This document shows, piece after piece, positions 46,455 to 55,690 of a DNA stretch of 64,000 bases. Each line of letters begins with the position of its first letter. Position 1 is the stretch's first letter. This DNA is from Pseudomonas asturiensis (GTDB lineage Bacteria; Pseudomonadota; Gammaproteobacteria; Pseudomonadales; Pseudomonadaceae), in assembly GCF_900143095.1 (NCBI RefSeq), contig NZ_FRDA01000003.1:372001-436000 (forward strand). Direction: 5' to 3'. Below the pieces are notes generated by a model, which was not told the origin of the DNA, made no database searches, and saw nothing but the letters and a program-made list of their open reading frames with translations. Both the position numbers and the translations under genes were made by a program.

Positions 46455-46803
46455 TCAAGATTTCTCCTCCTGCAGAATCGTCGATCCGGTCGAAGTCGAT
46501 TGGCGATGATGGCTATCACGCCAACGTCTGACCGCACAGATTCTGTCTGTTTCCTTGGGTCAAGAAACGATTGATGCACACGAACGTGTCACTCCTGGTG
46601 TTCATGTGCCTGAACATTACAGGTTGGCTGTCAGACGTTTATAGCGCCAGCCTGCCTCGGCTGTCGAATCGATGATGTGCCGGTTATTTCGAAAAGGCCA
46701 CCGTTTCTCCGTTCGTCGTCAGAGGCGCGGCGTTACAGGATGTCTCTAGATGAGCACAGAGTGCGCCTGATGGACAGGCGCACGGGGAGACTTTCTTTGA
46801 TGC
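46455..46803. other. Intergenic region without a recognisable gene
   Basis: These 349 bp hold the 5' region of the LOG-family gene and the 3' region of the next minus-strand gene. A perfect hairpin GTGCGCCTG/CAGGCGCAC (46761-46783, loop ATGGA) lies 21 bp past the stop of the QSregVF-like gene but lacks a U-tract on either strand. I see no coding potential. Confidence 0.6.
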
Positions 46804-47220
46804 TTACTGCTTGGGTTTGACCGTGCAGTCCGAGGCCTGGAAAGTCTGGGTAGCAACCGGGCGGTTGGTCTTGTACTCGGTGAACTGATACTTGAGCACT
46901 GCACCTTTGGTCATCAACTGGCGAAAGCCGTTGTTGTGGCACACGCTGTTGCCCAACTGGTTGCGCATCGCATCCGGATTGGCGCGCATCTGCTGCGCCT
47001 GGCCTTCGCGTACGCTCAAGTGATTGATCAGCTCCTTGCCGTTGACAGTGTAGCCCTGATCCAGAATGTCTTCGTTGATCGCACGAGGCGTACCGACGCT
47101 GCTTTCCTTCGCGACTTTTTCCAGCATCTTGCTGAGTTCGAACTCCTGCTTCGACGCCGCTTGGGCGCACAGAGGAGCAACGAGCAAAAGCGTAAGGGTA
47201 GGGGCGATGAGGCGCAGCAT
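46804..47220 (-). CDS. Secreted QSregVF-family protein (PA3611-like)
   Basis: A 138-aa protein with a signal peptide (MLRLIAPTLTLLLVAPLCAQ, cleavage about residue 21). The mature part has two Cys (SVCHNNG and ASDCTV) likely to form a disulfide. It resembles the Pseudomonas family of putative quorum-sensing-regulated virulence factors that includes P. aeruginosa PA3611. Location in the periplasm or outside is inferred; molecular function is unknown. Confidence 0.75.
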   Translation of the reverse strand: MLRLIAPTLTLLLVAPLCAQAASKQEFELSKMLEKVAKESSVGTPRAINEDILDQGYTVNGKELINHLSVREGQAQQMRANPDAMRNQLGNSVCHNNGFRQLMTKGAVLKYQFTEYKTNRPVATQTFQASDCTVKPKQ

Positions 47221-47437
47221 TAAACTCTCCTGATTAAGTGGCTGGCCGTTGGACCAGCGACTTCAAAGTGCGTTCCGGTAACCTGCCGACTGCGGGTTTC
47301 ACTGGCGCAGCAGTATAAGACAGGAGTCTTCACGCAGCCTAGGGTTGTACGGCCGGCAGCTCTGATAAACTGCGCGCACTTTAATCCTGCCGAGTTCTCG
47401 TGGTGTCGATGCATTCCTTCTGTTGGCGCGTGCTGCA

Positions 47438-48148
47438 ATGAGTCACGCTGTCTCCCGCCTGCGCGATGAGCGTCTGGCCCGTAGCACCAAGCCCTTTATT
47501 GCCCGAGGCTCACGGGCGCCGCGCTGCCCGGATTGCCGGGTGATCTTCAGCTATTGTCTATGTGCGTGGCGGCCCAGCGTGGCAGCCGATTCGGGTATGT
47601 GTCTGTTGATGTACGACACCGAGCCGTTGAAACCGACCAATACCGGCTGGCTGATCGCCGATGTGATCAAGGACACCCACGCGTTTGGCTGGTCGCGCAT
47701 CGATGTGGACGAACAGTTGCTGGCGTTGCTGGACGACCCGCAGTGGCAACCGTACATCGTCTTCCCCGGCGAGTTTGTGGCCAGGGAGCGGGTAGTCACC
47801 CAGGTGGTCCGCGAAGACGGTAAGCGTCCTTTATTCATTTTGCTGGACGCGACATGGACGGAAGCGCGCAAGATGTTTCGCAAGAGCCCTTATCTTGAGA
47901 AGTTTCCAGTGCTGAGCCTTGAACCGGAGCAGATTTCCCGTTACCGGTTGCGCCGCTCCAGGCGGGACGATCACTTCTGTACGGCCGAGGTGGCCGCGCT
48001 GTGTCTTGAGCTGGCCGATGATAACAACGCCAGTGGTGTGCTGGATGCGTATCTGGACGTCTTCAGTGCGCACTACCTGGGTGCCAAGTACCAGCGGCCG
48101 ATCGATCCGGATGACGCGGCACACACGCATTTGAAAGCTTTTCTGTAG
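47438..48148 (+). CDS. DTW-domain protein, probable tRNA-uridine aminocarboxypropyltransferase
   Basis: A 236-aa protein with an N-terminal zinc-type Cys cluster (CPDCRVIFSYCLC) and the DTW-domain motif in LLDATWTEARKM, where the Thr of D-T-W is preceded by Ala. The C-terminal RRSRRDDHFCTAEVAALCLE is also typical. DTW proteins such as TapT add the acp group to tRNA uridine (U47 in bacteria). The ATG at 47438 was preferred to an in-frame TTG 15 bases upstream. Confidence 0.85.
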   Translation: MSHAVSRLRDERLARSTKPFIARGSRAPRCPDCRVIFSYCLCAWRPSVAADSGMCLLMYDTEPLKPTNTGWLIADVIKDTHAFGWSRIDVDEQLLALLDDPQWQPYIVFPGEFVARERVVTQVVREDGKRPLFILLDATWTEARKMFRKSPYLEKFPVLSLEPEQISRYRLRRSRRDDHFCTAEVAALCLELADDNNASGVLDAYLDVFSAHYLGAKYQRPIDPDDAAHTHLKAFL

Positions 48149-48384
48149 CCACTGAAGCGTCTGTCACGGCACTTGTTGGCCGAATGCCATCTCGTTGTTA
48201 TCTCCGGGGCGCTTGATGCTTGACCGACATGGTGTTGCTGGGCATGCTTGGCGCCGCTTGGACGCCGATTCACTGGGTTTGGTGCTGCACCTGCCTGATG
48301 TGGTACCGTGAATTGCAGGCATTTCCGGATGCCTTGCTGAGCGGCCTGCATGGCTGGCCCTCACTATAAAAACAGGATCAACAC

Positions 48385-49032
48385 ATGACCTACGACATCC
48401 TGATCGCCGACGATCATCCCCTGTTTCGCAGTGCGCTGCGTCAGGCGTTGAGCATCGGCCTGGGGCCTGACGCACGGCTGGTCGAGGCGGAAAGCATCGC
48501 GCAACTGGAGTCTTGTCTGGCACAAAAGGCTGACTGGGATCTGGTCCTCCTGGACCTGAACATGCCGGGCGCTTACGGTTTCTCCGGTCTGGTGCTGTTA
48601 CGCGGGCAATATCCGCAGATTCCGGTGGTGATGGTTTCAGCGCAGGAAGAAGCGTCCATCGTTGTTCGCTCCCGGGAATTCGGGGCCAGCGGGTTCATTC
48701 CCAAGTCCAGTTCGCTTGAAGCCATTCAGCATGCAGTGCGGACGGTGCTGGAGGGCGATGTCTGGTGGCCGCCGCAGGTCAACGAAACCATCAGCGTGTC
48801 CGCCGAGGCCAAGGCGGCCAGTGCGGGCCTCGCCAGCCTGACGCCACAGCAATTCAGAGTATTGACCATGGTGTGTGAGGGTTTGTTGAACAAGCAAATC
48901 GCGTTTGAGCTGAGCGTTTCGGAAGCCACGATCAAGGCCCATGTGACGGCGATCTTTCGTAAGCTGGGCGTGCGTACCCGAACCCAGGCTGCACTGCTAC
49001 TGCAACAACTCGAATCCATTTCAGCCAGCTAA
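48385..49032 (+). CDS. erdR: NarL/LuxR-family response regulator, ErdR-like
   Basis: A 215-aa regulator. The receiver domain has the acidic pocket ADDHP (8-12), phospho-acceptor Asp57 in LVLLDLNMPG and the conserved Lys in PKSS. The C-terminal LuxR helix-turn-helix contains GLLNKQIAFELSVSEATIK. There is no adjacent histidine kinase gene. Position before dgkA matches P. aeruginosa erdR (PA3604), which takes part in ethanol oxidation and acetate metabolism control; the name rests on that synteny. Confidence 0.8.
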   Translation: MTYDILIADDHPLFRSALRQALSIGLGPDARLVEAESIAQLESCLAQKADWDLVLLDLNMPGAYGFSGLVLLRGQYPQIPVVMVSAQEEASIVVRSREFGASGFIPKSSSLEAIQHAVRTVLEGDVWWPPQVNETISVSAEAKAASAGLASLTPQQFRVLTMVCEGLLNKQIAFELSVSEATIKAHVTAIFRKLGVRTRTQAALLLQQLESISAS

Positions 49033-49114
49033 ATGCCAGTCAGATAAAATGTTCACGCTTTTTTGACCTGTGTTCCCTTAGCTTTCCTCATCCTCACTGT
49101 ACAGCAGCCTCTCT

Positions 49115-49480
49115 ATGTCGCCCTTCAAAGGCCAAACCGGTCTGAAACGAATCCTTAATGCCGCAGGTTATTCTCTGGATGGTCTGACGGCCGCCTTCAA
49201 GGGCGAAGCCGCTTTTCGTCAGTTGGTGCTGCTCAACGTGGTACTGATTCCTCTGTCGTTTTTCCTGAGCGTCAGCAAGGGCGAGCATGCGCTGCTGGTA
49301 GCGGTGTGTCTGCTGGCGTTGATCGTCGAGTTGCTTAACTCGGCCGTCGAAGCCGCAATCGACCGCATCTCGCTGGATCTGCATCCGCTGTCCAAGAATG
49401 CCAAGGACATGGGCAGCGCGGCACAGTTTATTGCACTGAGCATGATCGGCCTGGTATGGGCCATCGTTCTGTTGGGCTGA
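49115..49480 (+). CDS. dgkA: Diacylglycerol kinase DgkA
   Basis: A 121-aa trimeric inner-membrane lipid kinase with three membrane helices and the signature LLNSAVEAAIDRI. It recycles diacylglycerol to phosphatidic acid. The start MSPFKGQTGLKRILNA matches the family and the length is usual. Confidence 0.96.
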   Translation: MSPFKGQTGLKRILNAAGYSLDGLTAAFKGEAAFRQLVLLNVVLIPLSFFLSVSKGEHALLVAVCLLALIVELLNSAVEAAIDRISLDLHPLSKNAKDMGSAAQFIALSMIGLVWAIVLLG

Positions 49481-49486
49481 TGCCGA

Positions 49487-50413
49487 TCAGTACAGACTCG
49501 GCAGCACAATCTCGTCACTGCGCTGCACACCGGCCGTAAACGCCCGGCAGAGATCCAGAAATTCGCGCATCGCGGACGTCTGGTATTTCTGCTTGTGCCA
49601 GATGAAGTAGAACTGCCGCGACAGGTCCAGATCCGGTGTCGTCAGCTCGACCAGATTGCCGCGACGAAACGCATCACGCAGCGCCAGTCTGGAAATGCAG
49701 CCAATCCCCAGCCCTGATTCAACTGCGCGTTTTATGGCTTCGGTGTGTTCCAGTTCCAGTTTGACGTTCAGCCCGTTGCGATGATGACGCATGGCCTGAT
49801 CGAACGTGAGTCGTGTGCCTGAACCCTGTTCTCGCAGAATCCATGCTTCGCGCGTCAACTCTTCAAGTGTGGCCTGGCCGCGCTTGGCCAGCGGATGTTG
49901 CGGCGCGCAGAACACCACCAGTTCGTCCTCGACCCACGATTGCACTTCGATGTCCGGATGGCTGCAGTCGCCCTCGATCAAACCCAGGTCGATCTCGTAA
50001 TGCGCAACTTGCTGCACGATGTGAGCTGTGTTCTGAACGTGCAGCTTTACCTGGCTTTCCGGGTGGCGCTGCATGTAGCCGCCGATCAGCAGCGTGGCCA
50101 GATAATTGCCGATGGTCAGTGTCGCGCCGACCGCCAGTGAACCGAACCCCGACTTGCCGTTAAGCAGGTCTTCGATTTCCTTGGCCTGATCGAGCAGGGC
50201 AACTGCCTGTGGCAACAGCTGGCGACCTGTGGCGTTGAGGCTAAGTCGTTTGCCGGCGCGGTCGAACAGTTGGCAACTGGACTGGCGTTCGAGTTCGGTG
50301 ATCGAGGTGCTGGCAGCCGACTGCGAGAGTGAAAGCAGCACAGCGGCGCGCGACACGCTTTCCTGCTGGGCGACGGCGACAAATACTTGAAGTTGACGAA
50401 GAGTGAATCGCAT
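49487..50413 (-). CDS. finR: LysR-family regulator FinR
   Basis: A 308-aa LysR protein with N-terminal helix-turn-helix (SVSRAAVLLSLSQSAASTSI) and effector domain. It is divergent from fpr, as is FinR of P. putida and P. aeruginosa, which activates fpr under superoxide stress. The shared 123-bp intergenic region is A/T-rich. The name is by context and similarity. Confidence 0.85.
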   Translation of the reverse strand: MRFTLRQLQVFVAVAQQESVSRAAVLLSLSQSAASTSITELERQSSCQLFDRAGKRLSLNATGRQLLPQAVALLDQAKEIEDLLNGKSGFGSLAVGATLTIGNYLATLLIGGYMQRHPESQVKLHVQNTAHIVQQVAHYEIDLGLIEGDCSHPDIEVQSWVEDELVVFCAPQHPLAKRGQATLEELTREAWILREQGSGTRLTFDQAMRHHRNGLNVKLELEHTEAIKRAVESGLGIGCISRLALRDAFRRGNLVELTTPDLDLSRQFYFIWHKQKYQTSAMREFLDLCRAFTAGVQRSDEIVLPSLY

Positions 50414-50433
50414 ATCTATATAACCGATAACCC

Positions 50434-50479
50434 ATATCTTGATAATTCATTTAACAGATATTGTGTCTGCCACTAGAAT
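50434..50479 (+). promoter_or_regulatory. fpr promoter and probable FinR operator
   Basis: -35 TTAACA (50451-50456), 17-bp spacer, -10 TAGAAT (50474-50479). An inverted pair ATATC (50434-50438) / GATAT (50457-50461) with A/T-rich TTGATAATTCA between them overlaps the -35 on its upstream side, where a LysR activator would bind. Confidence 0.6.
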
Positions 50480-50536
50480 GTCGCGCAATAGCGCTGTGCC
50501 CCTGCGCGCACGAAATTTTCAGGAGTTCCCACGTAC

Positions 50537-51316
50537 ATGAGCAACATGAACCACGAGCGTGTCCTCAGCGTCCACCACTGGAACGACACCCTCTTCAGTT
50601 TCAAGTGCACCCGCGACCCTGGTCTGCGTTTCGAGAACGGTCAGTTCGTCATGATCGGTCTGCAGCAGCCAAACGGTCGCCCGCTCATGCGTGCGTATTC
50701 GATTGCCAGCCCTAACTGGGAAGAGCATCTGGAGTTCTTCAGCATCAAGGTGCCTGACGGCCCGCTGACCTCTCAGTTGCAGCATTTGAAGGAAGGCGAC
50801 GAGATCATCATCAGCAAGAAGCCTACGGGCACGCTGGTGCTGGACGACCTCAAGCCGGGCAAGCATCTTTACCTGCTCAGCACCGGCACAGGCCTGGCGC
50901 CGTTCATGAGCGTGATCCAGGACCCTGAAACCTATGAGCGTTTCGAGAAAGTCATCCTGTGCCACGGCGTGCGTTACGTGAACGAGGTCGCCTATCGTGA
51001 GTTCATTACCGAGCACCTGCCGCAGAACGAGTTTTTCGGTGAAGCGCTGCGCGACAAGCTGATCTACTACCCGACGGTGACCCGTGAGCCGTTCGAGAAC
51101 GAAGGTCGTCTGACCGACTTGATGCGCAGCGGCAAGCTGTTTACCGACATCGGCCTGCCGCCGATCAATCCTCAGGATGATCGCGCCATGCTGTGCGGCA
51201 GCCCGAGCATGCTCGACGAGACCAGCGAAGTGCTCAACAGCTTCGGCCTGACCGTTTCTCCGCGTATGCGCGAGCCTGGCGATTACCTGATCGAGCGTGC
51301 GTTCGTCGAGAAGTAA
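50537..51316 (+). CDS. fpr: Ferredoxin--NADP+ reductase
   Basis: A 259-aa FAD enzyme of the bacterial class I FNR type. The FAD-binding motif R-A-Y-S is at 52-55 and the NADPH-binding region is LSTGTGLAPFMSV; it ends IERAFVEK. It moves electrons between NADPH and ferredoxin or flavodoxin, helping to rebuild Fe-S clusters after oxidative stress. A second ATG four residues in is possible. Confidence 0.97.
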   Translation: MSNMNHERVLSVHHWNDTLFSFKCTRDPGLRFENGQFVMIGLQQPNGRPLMRAYSIASPNWEEHLEFFSIKVPDGPLTSQLQHLKEGDEIIISKKPTGTLVLDDLKPGKHLYLLSTGTGLAPFMSVIQDPETYERFEKVILCHGVRYVNEVAYREFITEHLPQNEFFGEALRDKLIYYPTVTREPFENEGRLTDLMRSGKLFTDIGLPPINPQDDRAMLCGSPSMLDETSEVLNSFGLTVSPRMREPGDYLIERAFVEK

Positions 51317-51325
51317 GCCGGATCG

Positions 51326-51366
51326 AAAAGCCCGCCTCTCCTGTGAACAGGGGAGGCGGGCTTTTT
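51326..51366. terminator. Terminator shared by fpr and trmO
   Basis: AAAAGCCCGCCTC and GAGGCGGGCTTTTT form a strong stem with A- and T-tracts, usable from both converging genes. Its end overlaps the trmO stop codon. Confidence 0.92.
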
Positions 51367-52072
51367 ATTGTCCCGGTTTTGTTGCCGGGACCACTTCCAG
51401 CACGCAGATGACGCCTGCCTGCGGGTAGTGCCAGCGCACGTCCAGATCCCAGAACTGCGCGCCATAACGTCGTTCGGGCGTAGGCACCTGATACGCCGGG
51501 CGCGGATCCTGAGCCAGGCACTGCTCGATCAACTCGATCAGCGGCTCGCCCAGCCTCAAGGCGTGCTCATGTGCCTGAGCCTGCGCGGCAGCCTGCCACT
51601 GCACAGGGATCAACTCAGGTGCTGCGTTGGCCATCAGGTTGGTCGCGCTGTCGATCATGTCGGCGTAGGGCACGTAGGGCTTGATGTCCAGCACCGGCGT
51701 GCCGTCCAGCAAGTCGATCCCCGACAGCCACAGACGCCCTGCTTCAACCCTGTCCAGTTTGACCACCGACTGACCAATGCCGTTGGGGCGATGCGTAGCG
51801 CGAGTCGCGAAGACGCCCATCGACTGATTGCCGCCCAGGCGAGGCGGGCGGACCTTAAGGCGCGGCTTTTCTTCCAGCGCCAGGTGGAACATGAACAGCA
51901 GCCACACATGGCTGACCTGCTCAAGACCCTGCACCGCCTCGCCCTGATCGAACGGCGCGACCAGTTCCAGTACGCCGCGCGCTGCCGGCGCGAGGTGCGG
52001 CTGGCGTGGAATGGCGAACTTCTCCTTGAAGCAGGAGCGCACGTAGCCGACAGGTGAAACGGTATAGGTCAT
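51365..52072 (-). CDS. trmO: tRNA (t6A37) methyltransferase TrmO (TsaA family)
   Basis: A 235-aa protein of the TrmO/TsaA/YaeB beta-barrel family, which N6-methylates t6A37 in tRNA-Thr using SAM. It shows IPRQPHLAP, VSHVWLLFMFHL and FATRATHRPNGIGQSVV, all family hallmarks, and the C-terminal DPRPAY motif. It converges on fpr. Confidence 0.93.
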   Translation of the reverse strand: MTYTVSPVGYVRSCFKEKFAIPRQPHLAPAARGVLELVAPFDQGEAVQGLEQVSHVWLLFMFHLALEEKPRLKVRPPRLGGNQSMGVFATRATHRPNGIGQSVVKLDRVEAGRLWLSGIDLLDGTPVLDIKPYVPYADMIDSATNLMANAAPELIPVQWQAAAQAQAHEHALRLGEPLIELIEQCLAQDPRPAYQVPTPERRYGAQFWDLDVRWHYPQAGVICVLEVVPATKPGQ

Positions 52073-52082
52073 GCGGGCCGAC

Positions 52083-52541
52083 TCAGCCGCGAACGCGCAG
52101 GGTCAGACCCTTGAGGAAGTTGCGCAGCAGTTGATCGCCGCACTCGCGGTAGTTGGTGTGGCCAACCTTGCGAAACAGGGCGCTCAGTTCAGGCTTGGAA
52201 ACCGGGAAGTCGACAGACTTGAGGATCGCGTGCATGTCGTCTTCTTTCAGTTCGAAGGCCACTCGCAGCTTCTTCAGGACGATGTTGTTGGTGATCGGCA
52301 GGTCGATTGGCTGAGGCGGACGGCTTTCATCCTTGCCCCGTTTGAAATAGACCAGGCCGTCCAGAAAGTGCGCCATGACTTCGTCGCTGCAATCCAGATA
52401 GCCTTCTTCTTCCTCTTTCTTCATGAACGCAATGACGTCGCTTTTGGAGACCTCAAAGCCCGTCAGTCCGGTGATTTCGACAATTTTGCTATCGCTGATA
52501 TCGAGCATGTAGCGCACGCTGCGCAATACATCGTTGTTCAT
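52083..52541 (-). CDS. DUF1456 (YehS-like) protein
   Basis: A 152-aa cytosolic protein made of two similar halves (MNNDVLRSVRYMLDISDSKI and NNIVLKKLRVAFELKEDDMH), the DUF1456 repeat seen in E. coli YehS. Function unknown. Upstream in-frame codons overlap the next gene; the start MNNDVLRS is the family one, with an extra ATG immediately before it. It lies 10 bp before trmO on the same strand. Confidence 0.9.
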   Translation of the reverse strand: MNNDVLRSVRYMLDISDSKIVEITGLTGFEVSKSDVIAFMKKEEEEGYLDCSDEVMAHFLDGLVYFKRGKDESRPPQPIDLPITNNIVLKKLRVAFELKEDDMHAILKSVDFPVSKPELSALFRKVGHTNYRECGDQLLRNFLKGLTLRVRG

Positions 52542-52609
52542 CATGAGGCGTGAGTCCTGTAAGTCTTCTGACGGCGCACGAACAAGCCCGTGCGCCATGT
52601 AATGGGGGG

Positions 52610-53320
52610 TTAGAACTTTTCTTTGGTCGTCATGTAGCGCCATTGCCCTTCAGGCAACTTGCCCATGGACACGCCGCCGATGCGGATGCGGCGGATGGAA
52701 ACGATCTTCAGGCCAACGGCCTCGCAGAGCTGGGCGATGACGCCAGGCTGCGGATTTTTCATGGCGAAACGCAGGCGGTTCTCGTTCTGCCAGCTGGCTT
52801 TCACCTTCGGGAGTTCCTTGCCTTTGTACGTCATGCCATGGTTCAAACGGTTCAGGCCGTGAGCGACCATCTCGCCAGAGATTTCCACCACGTATTCCTG
52901 TTCGATCTTGCTGCGGTCGTCGGTGAGTTTACGCAGGATTTTCCAGTCCTGGCTGAACACCATCAGGCCGCTGGCGTTGGCCTGCAGGCTGGAAGTCGTT
53001 TCCAGGCGCAGAAAGTGGCCCTTGAGCGGGCGCTTGCCGTAGCTGTGTTCCTCTGAAAGTGTGCCCGGCGTGATCATCTGCAGGGCGCTTTCAGCGGTGG
53101 CGGAGGCGGGCTTGTGCAGAATGATCGTGATCGGCTCCGGCGAGTCGGCCTTGGCGTCGGGGCTCAGCTCGACCTTCTGGGTATCGACCTTGAACTGTGG
53201 CTCATCGACCACCACGCCATCCACGGTGACCCAGCCGCCTTCAATAAACAGTTCGGCCTCCCGGCGGGAGCAGCCGACCAGATCAATGAGGCGTTTGGAG
53301 AGGCGAATGGGGTCTGTCAT
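52610..53320 (-). CDS. RluF/RsuA-like pseudouridine synthase homologue lacking the catalytic Asp
   Basis: A 236-aa protein with an N-terminal S4 RNA-binding domain (LSKRLIDLVGCSRREAELFI) and a RsuA/RluF-type catalytic fold ending IRRIRIGGVSMGKLPEGQWR. The motif that normally reads RLDxxTxGLLLLT appears as SLQANASGLMVF, so Gln replaces the catalytic Asp. It may be an RNA-binding protein without pseudouridylation activity, or use another residue. It is followed by the DUF1456 and trmO genes on the same strand. Confidence 0.8.
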   Translation of the reverse strand: MTDPIRLSKRLIDLVGCSRREAELFIEGGWVTVDGVVVDEPQFKVDTQKVELSPDAKADSPEPITIILHKPASATAESALQMITPGTLSEEHSYGKRPLKGHFLRLETTSSLQANASGLMVFSQDWKILRKLTDDRSKIEQEYVVEISGEMVAHGLNRLNHGMTYKGKELPKVKASWQNENRLRFAMKNPQPGVIAQLCEAVGLKIVSIRRIRIGGVSMGKLPEGQWRYMTTKEKF

Positions 53321-53411
53321 GAAAGAAGCCGTTTACTGATGAGAAAGGCGCCATTGTAACCGCCTGCGCCCGGTTAATCGCGGCAACATTACAATTGGTC
53401 GTCCGACGACA

Positions 53412-53855
53412 TCAGTGGCGGCGGGTCAGGTGCATTCTGAGCATCGGGTATGGGTTCCCCAGGCCATCGACCTCAGAGCGGCTGAACACTGTAAAACCGT
53501 GCTTGAGGTAAAAGCCGAATGCTTGTGGATTTTGTTCGTTCACATCCAGTTCACGGATATGAAAGTGCGCGATGGCGTGGGCCAGCAGCTGTTTGCCGAG
53601 CCCGTGGCCCCGGTGTTCGGGGTCGATGAACAACATGTCCAGCTTGCTTCGGTTAACGCCCGCGAAGCCGGTAATGTTCAGTTGCGCGTCGCGGGTGCAA
53701 AACAGCGTCACGCCGTCCAGATACTGCCGCAGCAGCAGGTCCTTCAGCAGGGTGATGTAGGCGTCCGGCAGAAAGTCGTGGGTCGCACGTACCGAGCGTT
53801 CCCATACGTCCACCAAAGCCGGGTAGTCGTTCTTGTCTGGAAAGTAGAACTCCAT
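53412..53855 (-). CDS. GNAT-family N-acetyltransferase
   Basis: A 147-aa GNAT protein. The acetyl-CoA loop is in DPEHRGHGLGKQLL and the C-terminal NEQNPQAFGFYLKHGF is typical. It most resembles uncharacterised YjaB-like acetyltransferases; substrate unknown. An open frame extends 16 codons upstream, but MEFYFPDKND fits the fold and follows GGGAG. Confidence 0.85.
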   Translation of the reverse strand: MEFYFPDKNDYPALVDVWERSVRATHDFLPDAYITLLKDLLLRQYLDGVTLFCTRDAQLNITGFAGVNRSKLDMLFIDPEHRGHGLGKQLLAHAIAHFHIRELDVNEQNPQAFGFYLKHGFTVFSRSEVDGLGNPYPMLRMHLTRRH

Positions 53856-53905
53856 CAGGCCATTGCTCCCATTGATCTGTCTGTGAATAGACCACGAAAT
53901 CAAAC

Positions 53906-53939
53906 GAAAAAGCCCTGCCGTTTCGAAGGGCAGGGCTTT
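53906..53939 (-). terminator. rimO terminator
   Basis: On the minus strand AAAGCCCTGCCC and GGCAGGGCTTTTT form a stem ending in five U, just after the rimO stop. Confidence 0.9.
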
Positions 53940-53960
53940 CTCATGGAGCGGGAGCGATGA

Positions 53961-55304
53961 TCAGATGATTTCAGCCCACAGATCGTATTCGTCTGCGTCT
54001 GTCACGCGGCACATGATCTTGTCGCCTGGCTTGACGGTGCTGTCGTCTTCCAGACCGATAAACACATTACCGTCAATTTCAGGCGCATCGAAGAAGCAGC
54101 GGCCGACTGCGCCGCGCTCATCGACTTCGTCGATCAGCACTTCGATTTCCCGGCCGATTTTCATCTGCAGACGCGCAGCACTGATGGCCTGTTGGTGGGC
54201 CATGAAGCGATCCCAACGGTCCTGTTTGACATCGTCCGGCACAATGGCGGCGTCCAGCAGATTGGCGGGCGCACCTTCTACCGGCGAGTACTGGAAGCAG
54301 CCGACGCGGTCCAGCTGGGCTTCAGTCAGCCAGTCCAGCAGGTACTGGAAGTCTTCTTCGGTTTCGCCGGGGAAGCCGACGATGAAGGTGGAGCGGATGA
54401 TCAGGTCCGGGCACTGCTCGCGCCAGTTCTTGATGCGGGCCAGGGTCTTGTCTTCGAACGCAGGGCGCTTCATCAGCTTGAGGATCTTGGGGCTGGCGTG
54501 CTGGAACGGAATGTCCAGGTACGGCAGGATCTTGCCGGCAGCCATCAACGGGATCAGTTCGTCGACGTGCGGGTACGGGTACACATAGTGCAAGCGAACC
54601 CAGACGCCCATGGAACCCAAAGCCTGGCACAGCTCGGTCATGCGGGTCTTGACCGGTTGGCCATCCCAGAAACCGGTGCGGTACTTGACGTCCACGCCGT
54701 ACGCGCTGGTGTCTTGGGAAATAACCAGCAGCTCTTTCACCCCGGATTTGACCAGACGCTTGGCTTCATCCAGTACATCGCCCACCGGACGGCTAACCAG
54801 CTTGCCGCGCATCGACGGGATGATGCAGAAGCTGCAGCTATGGTTGCAGCCTTCGGAGATCTTCAGGTAAGCGTAATGACGCGGGGTCAGCTTGATGCCT
54901 TGTGGCGGCACCAGATCGATCAGCGGGTTGTGGTCGTGGCGCGGCGGGACGACTTCGTGCACGGCATTGACGACCTGCTCGTACTGCTGAGGCCCGGTGA
55001 CCGACAATACGCTCGGGTGCACCTTGCGGATCACGCTTTCATCAACGCCCATGCAACCGGTCACGATCACCTTGCCGTTTTCCGCCAGCGCCTCACCGAT
55101 CACTTCCAGCGACTCAGCCTTGGCCGTATCGATGAAACCGCAGGTGTTGACGACAACCACGTCGGCGTCTTCATAAGTCGGAACGACTTCGTAACCTTCC
55201 ATGCGCAGCTGAGTCAGGATGCGTTCTGAATCGACGAGCGCTTTCGGACAACCCAGTGAGACAAATCCGACCTTTGGGGCGGATGGCGTGGTGACGGTGG
55301 ACAT
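53961..55304 (-). CDS. rimO: Ribosomal protein S12 methylthiotransferase RimO
   Basis: A 447-aa radical-SAM enzyme that methylthiolates an Asp of ribosomal protein S12. An N-terminal UPF0004 domain with Cys in [17 protein letters not shown] and GCMGVDE is followed by the radical-SAM motif CNHSCSFC and a C-terminal TRAM domain. [20 protein letters not shown] is the chosen start; longer in-frame codons lie in the promoter region. Confidence 0.97.
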   Translation of the reverse strand: MSTVTTPSAPKVGFVSLGCPKALVDSERILTQLRMEGYEVVPTYEDADVVVVNTCGFIDTAKAESLEVIGEALAENGKVIVTGCMGVDESVIRKVHPSVLSVTGPQQYEQVVNAVHEVVPPRHDHNPLIDLVPPQGIKLTPRHYAYLKISEGCNHSCSFCIIPSMRGKLVSRPVGDVLDEAKRLVKSGVKELLVISQDTSAYGVDVKYRTGFWDGQPVKTRMTELCQALGSMGVWVRLHYVYPYPHVDELIPLMAAGKILPYLDIPFQHASPKILKLMKRPAFEDKTLARIKNWREQCPDLIIRSTFIVGFPGETEEDFQYLLDWLTEAQLDRVGCFQYSPVEGAPANLLDAAIVPDDVKQDRWDRFMAHQQAISAARLQMKIGREIEVLIDEVDERGAVGRCFFDAPEIDGNVFIGLEDDSTVKPGDKIMCRVTDADEYDLWAEII

Positions 55305-55690
55305 GGCGAACCTCGGCGTTAAGGGGCCTGGACACTGCGTGCAGGCACCGATTGGGCGCTTGGTTGCGCCTCTGATCAAAAAGTGCGCAATTCTAGCGAT
55401 GAGTGGGCGCGATGACCAGCGTTAGGACGAGAATTACGACGAGTGCTGGTTGGGGAGGTTAAGCCGTTTCCCGGGAAAGAACGATTTTCTCCACCTACAG
55501 TGCGGCTGAGGCGATCATTTTTGCTTTAGACACGCGCGTCACTCCGTCTTGGAAGAGAATTACACCCACCGCTGCGTTATGCTTCGCGCCATCGCGTCAA
55601 GGCGTGTCAATGTCTGGGCGGATCTGAATTGTTACGCGTTGTGAAGTTCATAGTGGATTGAACCTCATGTCTGGTTTCCGGGAGTAGTGG
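55305..55690. other. Intergenic region between divergent rimO and kup
   Basis: The 386 bp contain a rimO promoter on the minus strand and the upstream region of kup. No open frame resembling a gene and no strong hairpin was seen. No kup promoter could be assigned with confidence. Confidence 0.55.
55390..55418 (-). promoter_or_regulatory. Putative rimO promoter
   Basis: On the minus strand, -35 TGGTCA (55418-55413) and -10 TAGAAT (55395-55390) with a 17-bp spacer, about 80 bp upstream of the rimO start. Confidence 0.5.

Noticed and set aside
46761..46783. Strong hairpin read as a terminator of the QSregVF-like gene
   Set aside because: There is no U-tract on the minus strand, so it was described only as a hairpin.
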